From Baylisascaris procyonis (Eukaryota; Nematoda; Chromadorea; Rhabditida; Ascarididae), in assembly GCA_037389465.1 (NCBI GenBank), contig JAZARR010000200.1, positions 3,541,501 to 3,605,500 on the forward strand: DNA of 64,000 bases, in the 5' to 3' direction. The position numbers and the translations under genes are program-made. Shown here piece after piece: positions 58,580-64,000 of the stretch. Below the pieces are notes generated by a model. It had not been told where the DNA came from. It saw nothing but the letters and a program-made list of their open reading frames with translations, and searched no databases. The stretch's first letter is position 1, and each line of letters starts with the position of its first letter.

Positions 58580-59226
58580 TTAAACCAGTATTGACATACG
58601 ACTAGGTACTTTCGTGGTGGGAGTACTTAACGACCGTAATTGTTGATTACTGTTGAGGCGTCGAAGTGCTCTCTTCCATGTAAGTGGAGGGGTATGTGGC
58701 GGAACACCTCTTCGAGGGCTAATGCTACGTGACGATGTGGCCGTCGTACAAGTATCGCCTGCAATGTCGAAATGTGGACGGCGCAATTGGCATTCATTGA
58801 ATGAAACAGTTAATCGACGATCGGATGGTTCTTCTTCAGCGAAACGAAAGCCTGGATTCAAATATGACCAGCCATATCGAATTCCTTTATCGCTCGTACT
58901 TCGACGCCGTAGTAGTGACGACGGCTTCCACAGACGACGACTGCAAGTGGAATATTTAAAATTTATGGGAAATGTTGTCTGATATGTAGAGGGAATTAAG
59001 CAGAGAAATATAAGTAAAACAATTAAATATAACAAAGAAATGTTATAATCATACAGACACACATACGCAAGCAATGCGCTCCCCCACGTATACAGACACA
59101 TTCAATCACCTCTTCAATAGTTTTAATATTTGCTGCGGATTTGGAATTCACATGAAAAGCATTTATCGTTCGATGTGGATTTATCCGACTGACGTCACCT
59201 GCACGTGATAAGTGCTGCCTTTGGGT
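58580..59226 (-). CDS. Arg/Ser-rich protein of unknown function, 3' exons
   Basis: The last exon is 58580-58978 (acceptor ACATATCAG, stop TAA) and the preceding one 59110-59226 (donor GAAGAG/gtgatt); they join in phase 0. The start of the upstream exon is ambiguous: acceptors leave either 59226 or 59198 as first base. The product reads HLSRAGDVSRINPHRTINAF, then TTFPINFKYSTCSRRLW, then KGIRYGWSYLNPGFRFAEEE, then RRLTVSFNECQLRRPHFDIA, and ends in a Ser/Thr/Pro/Arg-rich tail (LRSLSTPTTKVPSRMSILV). The middle, with WSYLNPGFRF and regular hydrophobics, could be a small folded motif or binding peptide; the rest looks disordered. No family recognised. The 5' end is missing; candidate upstream exons are listed at 60.9 and 62.5 kb. 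Confidence 0.55.
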
Positions 59227-60764
59227 CTCAAAGTGAAAATATTTGGGATAAACATAAGTATATGGGATAAAGGTTAAAGATTACTGTGATTTGTTTCAAA
59301 AAGTGCCAAATATATGTTTTCCATTAAAATGACCAAAGTATATCTGAAAAGAATGAGTGAAAATATTTCCCAAAATTCCCCTAAGTCATCATATAGTGAT
59401 AAAATCCGCCTTTCTTATCACTCGTTATCAAAATTCAAATCCCCATCGACTTTATAGAGTTAAAACTTTATTCATTTAGCTACTTTATTTTTTCCCACTT
59501 ATCATTAATGTTAGCTAATTATCAAATGTTTTTTCAACTTTAATCATTTCGTTGATTATTCTGCTTATGTTTTGATGTAAAGACAAAAATATTTCAATTA
59601 TTCGATATTATTTTTAAAACAAATTTTAGAAAGCTTTTACAGCATTTATAAGCGTTTATTTTGCAACCTTTGTAGACCACAGTTGCGAATTGATCTGAAC
59701 TCGGAACTCTTATCCATTTCTGTTATTTTAAAACTCTTTGTCCCCTCCCTCTTACCCTCCATGCATTATGACGAGCGATCTAGATTGTTTGTTGATAAGA
59801 AAAATCATCGTAAATTGTTTCGGCTGTTCGTTGATGTCCCATTCGGCTAATGGCATTTGTGCTTTTGATGGACGGATAGCCATTGTAATTTAATGGTGTT
59901 GGCTAGTTGACCGATCGGACACACCACTTTTAGATGTTCGATTCACATCAACAACAATCTCATGGGACTCACTATGACACCATTCAATACGCAACAGATG
60001 TTTCGCCAAATGGAAATAAACTTTCAACTATTTGAGGTGAAACTGATATCCCTTGAGAAAGAAGTTTAGCAAATAGGGAAACATTAGTGCAACGGTCAAC
60101 GGAAATGAACGAGAGCGAAGTAAAGGCATTGAAGGGGATCGAAGGAAGGAACGAGGGGACGGAAGGATCGAGGGGATCAATGAGCAGTAGCACTAAAGCA
60201 ATAAAGCAATGAGATTTCAATTTTTTGGTCTCTTAGAGTCTATATTGAAGGATTGTCATATTCGAAATAATGCTGCTTATTTAACCGATATAATTCAAGT
60301 TGTATTATGCGCCTTTCAATGAAAACACTAAGGGATACGGTAATCTCAGATGGGAATCTGAAAACATATAACTATGCTCCAACACAGTGGAACCTTGCGC
60401 ATCCCTGGGTAGGTTTAAGAACCGGAAGTTCCGCTATATTCCTGAGGGGATATTTCGATGATTGGTTACATATTCGTCCACTCCCTTCTCTTGAGAGGGT
60501 GGTGATCATTTCATAGAAAGCAAAACAAAGGGCAGAACAGGAAGGATGAGGCCAACCTCAGAAGGAGGAGTCAGAGGGGCCAACCACAAGAGGCGACCCG
60601 AAGCGTAAGAGGAGGTTTCTAAGAAGACAGGATAAGACAGGAAGGTCAACCAAGGTAGGAGATGGAGGTCAACCCTGAAAGCAGAAGTCAGGACACGAAA
60701 GTTCAATCCTGAGAGAAAGGAAGGGCGAGAGAATCAAGCGCATCCTCATGGAGATCCATGCAAT

Positions 60765-60971
60765 CTAATCAAGCAACGAGGTCTTCATGTATAACTTCTT
60801 AAAAATCAGCTGAAAGGGAATATTTTTTTCTGAAATGGAGAGGACCGTGTTGGAGCAGTGAGCATTAGCCTGTGCTCGATGAGTTCGTTTTCGACATTCT
60901 GCATCGAATTGAAGACTGCTGCTCTTGCTTGGCCTTTTTCGTGTGAACAACGCGAAGAAACGAGACAACAT
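60765..60971 (-). CDS. possible small ORF or first exon, unknown
   Basis: Minus strand: TTTTCGTTTAG acceptor, two bases, then an ATG opening a 68-codon frame beginning MLSRFFALFTRKRPSKSSS. The start is basic and serine-rich, and the acceptor-ATG spacing fits trans-splicing. It lies on the same strand and upstream of the exons at 58.6-59.2 kb and might be their first exon, but no convincing donor was found (only ACG/gtcctc). Confidence 0.25.
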   Translation of the reverse strand: MLSRFFALFTRKRPSKSSSLQFDAECRKRTHRAQANAHCSNTVLSISEKNIPFQLIFKKLYMKTSLLD

Positions 60972-62062
60972 TCCTAAACGAAAACATTCCGAATTTTTCG
61001 GCTCAAACTTCAGACTGAGACTTTAATCTAATTTCAACTTCAATCTAATTTAATATTGGTTAGGGTCCAAGTTCTTAACGGTCTTAGAACGTTTAAAGCT
61101 TTCAACAGGAACGATGCAAGGAAAGACGATATAGCTATGGGTCTAGCACCGAAATTTTTTCAATGAGCGCCTCTATTGAACAGTTATAAATTATTCCGCA
61201 TATTAAATTTACATTTATATAACTGTTTGCATGTGCCGAAAATTATAGAAAATTTTTTGGATATTATGCAAAAATTATACTTGAATTAGAAGCAGGGAAA
61301 ATTATTGCTAAACTTAGAGAGTAGTTCAATATTTATCTATTCAAAAACATTTTCAAATTCCAGGAACGTTGCGATTTAAAGGAACGATATTCTATTGAGC
61401 TAGCCAGCTGAGAAGTATAGAAAAAATATTCAACCACTATACATTCTGAGGAATTGGTACGTCAATTTTCATCTATGGATTGGTCGATTCGACCGGCCTA
61501 TATTTAACTGATAGAATACATGTAAGTGAACGATAAGAAAATGGTAGTCGGTTCGAATCGACCGGTGGAATTTTATAGGATTCCCAACAACTACTTTAGT
61601 GTCTCTAATTCTCGTAATGTATAATTTCTGTGCAAATACTCTAGTTTATATGAAAACTTTTGAATATGTAAATTTTCAGTTCGTTTCAACGGAAACTCGA
61701 AAATAATTCACTGTAGTCAAAATTATGCCAATTTCTTCTATAAGCCATCCATTCTTGAATTCGAATGCAAAAATCCTTGTAACTTCCCTCCCCACCAATC
61801 CTGACTTCTCTTCCCCGCTGCTTCCTTGCCATACATTGCGATCAATTTGGAGATTTGAAGAGAAAAGATCGAACTGCACTCAAAGGCATCAAAAATGGTT
61901 TTTCGAAGAATGCGTGAGAAAATGAAAACTTTGATTACAAAAAGAGGGAAAGCATAATAAAGAAGGTGGCATGATATATGCTTGTGAATCAAAATTGCAA
62001 AGTTGATACCAGAGATGCACATAATTTAACACTAGCTACAACAGTATCTAAGTTGAAAGCAC

Positions 62063-62218
62063 CAGACAGACAGACAGACAGACAGATAGACAGATGGACA
62101 GATAGACAGAGAAACAAACGGACAGACAGACAGAGAGACAGACGGACAGATAGACAGACGGGCAGACGGCAGACAGACAGACAGACGACAGACAGACAGA
62201 CAGACGGATGGACAGACG
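62063..62218. repeat. (CAGA)n microsatellite
   Basis: About 155 nt of CAGA/GACA repeats with scattered variants (GATA, GGAC, GAAAC). Long open frames on both strands (Arg/Gln/Thr/Asp or Leu/Ser/Val/Cys) are products of the repeat. Confidence 0.97.
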
Positions 62219-62509
62219 AACAAACGAACATACCAATGTGTGCCTACGCATAAACATGACGTCACCGTAATGGAAAAAGCACATAAAATGAGTGCTATTT
62301 CTGTTTGAAAGTCGCAGTTCTCTCTCGCCCCTCCCTCCTTAATTTTTGATTCCGGTTGATGTGATCGGATATAGTTGGATCACTTTATTGATCCTAAAAA
62401 TATGAATACCATTATCATAGACCCTTAAAGGAACACTATTATAAATGTTATCAAATTCATAAAAATAAACAAAATAGCTTTTATTATAGAAAATATGAAA
62501 TTCTAATAC

Positions 62510-62574
62510 CTCGCTTGCGTCGTTTTCTTTCTGTGGATTGGCTCTGTCGACGTTCGCCGTTCGTAAATGAATGC
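62510..62574 (-). CDS. possible upstream exon of the 58.6 kb gene
   Basis: 65 nt between AATTTTAG-type acceptor and GAG/gtatta donor, open in all three frames. Frame 2 reads NGERRQSQSTERKRRKR; frame 3 reads NVDRANPQKENDASE and would join in phase 0 to the exon at 59110-59226. Highly charged content resembles the downstream exons, but the frame cannot be fixed from the sequence alone. Confidence 0.3.
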
Positions 62575-63882
62575 CTAAAATTACTTAATTTCTCGGCCGT
62601 AAAGATCTGTTTCCGCCAATTTAGATACCGTAAAAACCAATTACAAGCCCTCCTCAAAACAAATCACTTCGATCGTAAATCCTCTGATCAACGCAGGAAT
62701 ATAAAAATTCTGTTTCTGCAAGACCTTCAAAAGGTTTAAATTCTTGTAAAAATACTCTATTAACTGCGTTTGTTATCCGGCTTTCATAGCTCATGACGGG
62801 AATCTTTCAAATCGTCAGAATATGCGCAAGGGTGCCATTGTGGGGGAGGGAAAGATGGCGGCAAGACGAGAGGAAGTGGAATGGGTGCTGATTATATGGC
62901 TAGAATCTTTTCATCTCCTCACACCTCAAAAGGAAAAATATTTATAAAATTTAATAAAAATTTTTCACAAATGTTTCTTATGCACTTAGAGAAATTCGCT
63001 TTTTGCAAAACGCATTACAATTATTTTAACTGCAAATTTACATAGATCTGCCTATCGAGTAATTCCCCTCTACGCAAAATTGAAAGTGGAATTTTACGAA
63101 ATCTGAAAAAAATTAGTAAAAAGATAAATAAACAAATGCATGTGAACGGATATGATGCTTCGCTATTGCATTCGCAAATGTAAAAAAAAAATCGTTTATC
63201 AATGTAAAAAAATTTGCATTGATGAGTGAAATTTTCGATTTTTTTTTTTTTTTTGAAATCAAAATTTTCAGTCATCAATATTATTTAGCTGGAATTAATA
63301 AAAAAAAGAATTTAAGTAGAGATCAAAAACTGATGTGTCCATCTTTTTCTTTACTAATCATTACGGCGTACAAATAAAATAAACATTCGTTGAATGAATT
63401 CCAATTGAATTTGCAAATAAAATTACCGCTAAGTATTGCCCTCTATAAAAATTGACAAAACAACCATTTTATTTGAGTGATTACGTAACGAGATAAGCAA
63501 CGAACTAGTTCAGTTGTGATGAAAAAGAAAAACTTCATTGCCAACATAATTATTAAAATTTTCTCTATCGCTGTTCAAATTCACGAGGTTTTTTCCCACC
63601 AATTCTTCGTTGCATATAAATAAGGAAAATTTCAATATATAGCCACTTCCCCCCCTCCGTCCCCCCCCCCAAAAAAAAATACTATACCGTCGCTGGATCT
63701 CGCTTTCTTTGAGTTACGATCTACTTTGAGGGTACAAAGCCATGATATAGTCTACGACCAGAAAGTTTAATCCATGTTATACTATAATTTAGTCAAAAGT
63801 GAAGTTCTGAAACGAGAAGTGTGGAATTAGATTGATTTAGAAAATATTGCTGGATTTATTTAAAAAATTATGACTCATAGAA
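62575..63882. other. AT-rich intergenic stretch
   Basis: No exon with convincing splice sites. It includes a poly(C) run near 63.65 kb and long A/T homopolymers. On the minus strand a canonical AATAAA (63855-63860) serves the terminal exon at 63.9 kb. Confidence 0.5.
63855..63860 (-). terminator. poly(A) signal AATAAA of the right-edge gene
   Basis: Canonical AATAAA on the minus strand, 22 nt after the TGA of the terminal exon at 63883-63968. Confidence 0.5.
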
Positions 63883-63968
63883 TCAAGAGATTCTGGTTGC
63901 ACCATTATTAGTGGTTGCGCGCGTTCTTCGCCGCTTAAGCAGCTTCTCACATACTTTGCAAAAGTGCA
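63883..63968 (-). CDS. terminal exon of a gene extending beyond the right edge
   Basis: Minus strand: acceptor CAATTCTGTAG, then HFCKVCEKLLKRRRTRATT, a further ten residues and TGA; AATAAA follows 22 nt after the stop. The frame is also open upstream of that acceptor to the window edge, so the exon may start further right. The CxxC pair followed by a run of basic residues recalls the end of a zinc-binding or nucleic-acid-binding domain, but with so little sequence that is a guess. Confidence 0.4.
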
Positions 63969-64000
63969 CTACAGAATTGTTGCCTATGTTCGCATGTATG

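Larger units (their letters stand above)
59227..62509. other. probable intron or intergenic stretch
   Basis: AT-rich DNA with a (CAGA)n microsatellite near the right end and an unconfirmed minus-strand ORF at 60.8-60.97 kb. A GGTCGATTCGACC-type inverted pair lies at 61482-61563. If the 62510-62574 exon belongs to the gene at 58.6 kb, most of this is its intron. Confidence 0.4.

Noticed and set aside
58653..58982. 109-codon plus-strand frame
   Set aside because: Shadow of the minus-strand Arg/Ser-rich exon, which has matching splice sites and a phase-consistent neighbour.
61978..62284. Frames rich in Thr-Asp-Arg-Gln or Leu-Ser-Val-Cys
   Set aside because: Translation of the CAGA microsatellite in several frames.

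Overview
This is a nuclear window from an AT-rich animal genome, most probably a nematode. Splice acceptors almost all read TTTCAG, TTTTGCAG or ATTTTAG, which is the nematode-style consensus. Genes are broken into many short exons separated by introns of up to about 13 kb, and long (TA)n tracts are scattered through introns and intergenic DNA. Most of the sequence is non-coding. Nearly all the long open frames made of alternating Ile/Tyr, Arg/Glu or Leu/Ser/Cys residues are read-through of microsatellites, not genes. I saw no rRNA, no convincing tRNA, no CRISPR and no prokaryotic operon structure. Exon boundaries were assigned by hand from reading frame, splice sites and phase continuity.

Layout. 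(1) 1 to about 10.5 kb: fragments of a minus-strand gene with three phase-consistent exons (2969-3112, 8681-8734, 10485-10543) encoding what looks like a PTB/PID-type segment; its large intron carries a TA palindrome and an old foldback repeat. (2) 10.5-20 kb: no gene that I can support, several repeats. (3) 20,048-41,582, minus strand: a complete 11-exon mitochondrial glutaryl-CoA dehydrogenase gene, 417 codons plus stop. (4) 22,880-34,628, plus strand: a complete 12-exon meckelin (TMEM67/MKS3) gene, 962 codons plus stop, lying entirely inside the 12.8 kb intron between glutaryl-CoA dehydrogenase exons 8 and 9. (5) 41.6-45.9 kb: the shared upstream region of two divergent genes, holding a (GA)n array, a 1.55 kb foldback element with about 620-bp inverted arms, and an 18-bp perfect hairpin. 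(6) 45,924-52,738, plus strand: a 9-exon class II CPD photolyase, 554 residues, with a long charged C-terminal tail. (7) 55,425-56,773, plus strand: a two-exon 108-residue protein with one predicted membrane segment. (8) 58.6-62.6 kb, minus strand: a gene of unknown function, Arg/Ser-rich, at least two exons. (9) 63.9 kb to the right edge: the probable last exon of another minus-strand gene.

The genes do not form an obvious pathway: lysine/tryptophan catabolism in the mitochondrion (GCDH), ciliary transition zone (meckelin) and light-driven DNA repair (photolyase). The most notable points are the antisense nesting of meckelin in GCDH, a multi-intron class II photolyase with a novel tail in a nematode-like genome (C. 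elegans lacks photolyases), and a cluster of palindromic structures: two foldback elements, two TA tracts framed by locus-specific inverted arms, and several perfect hairpins.
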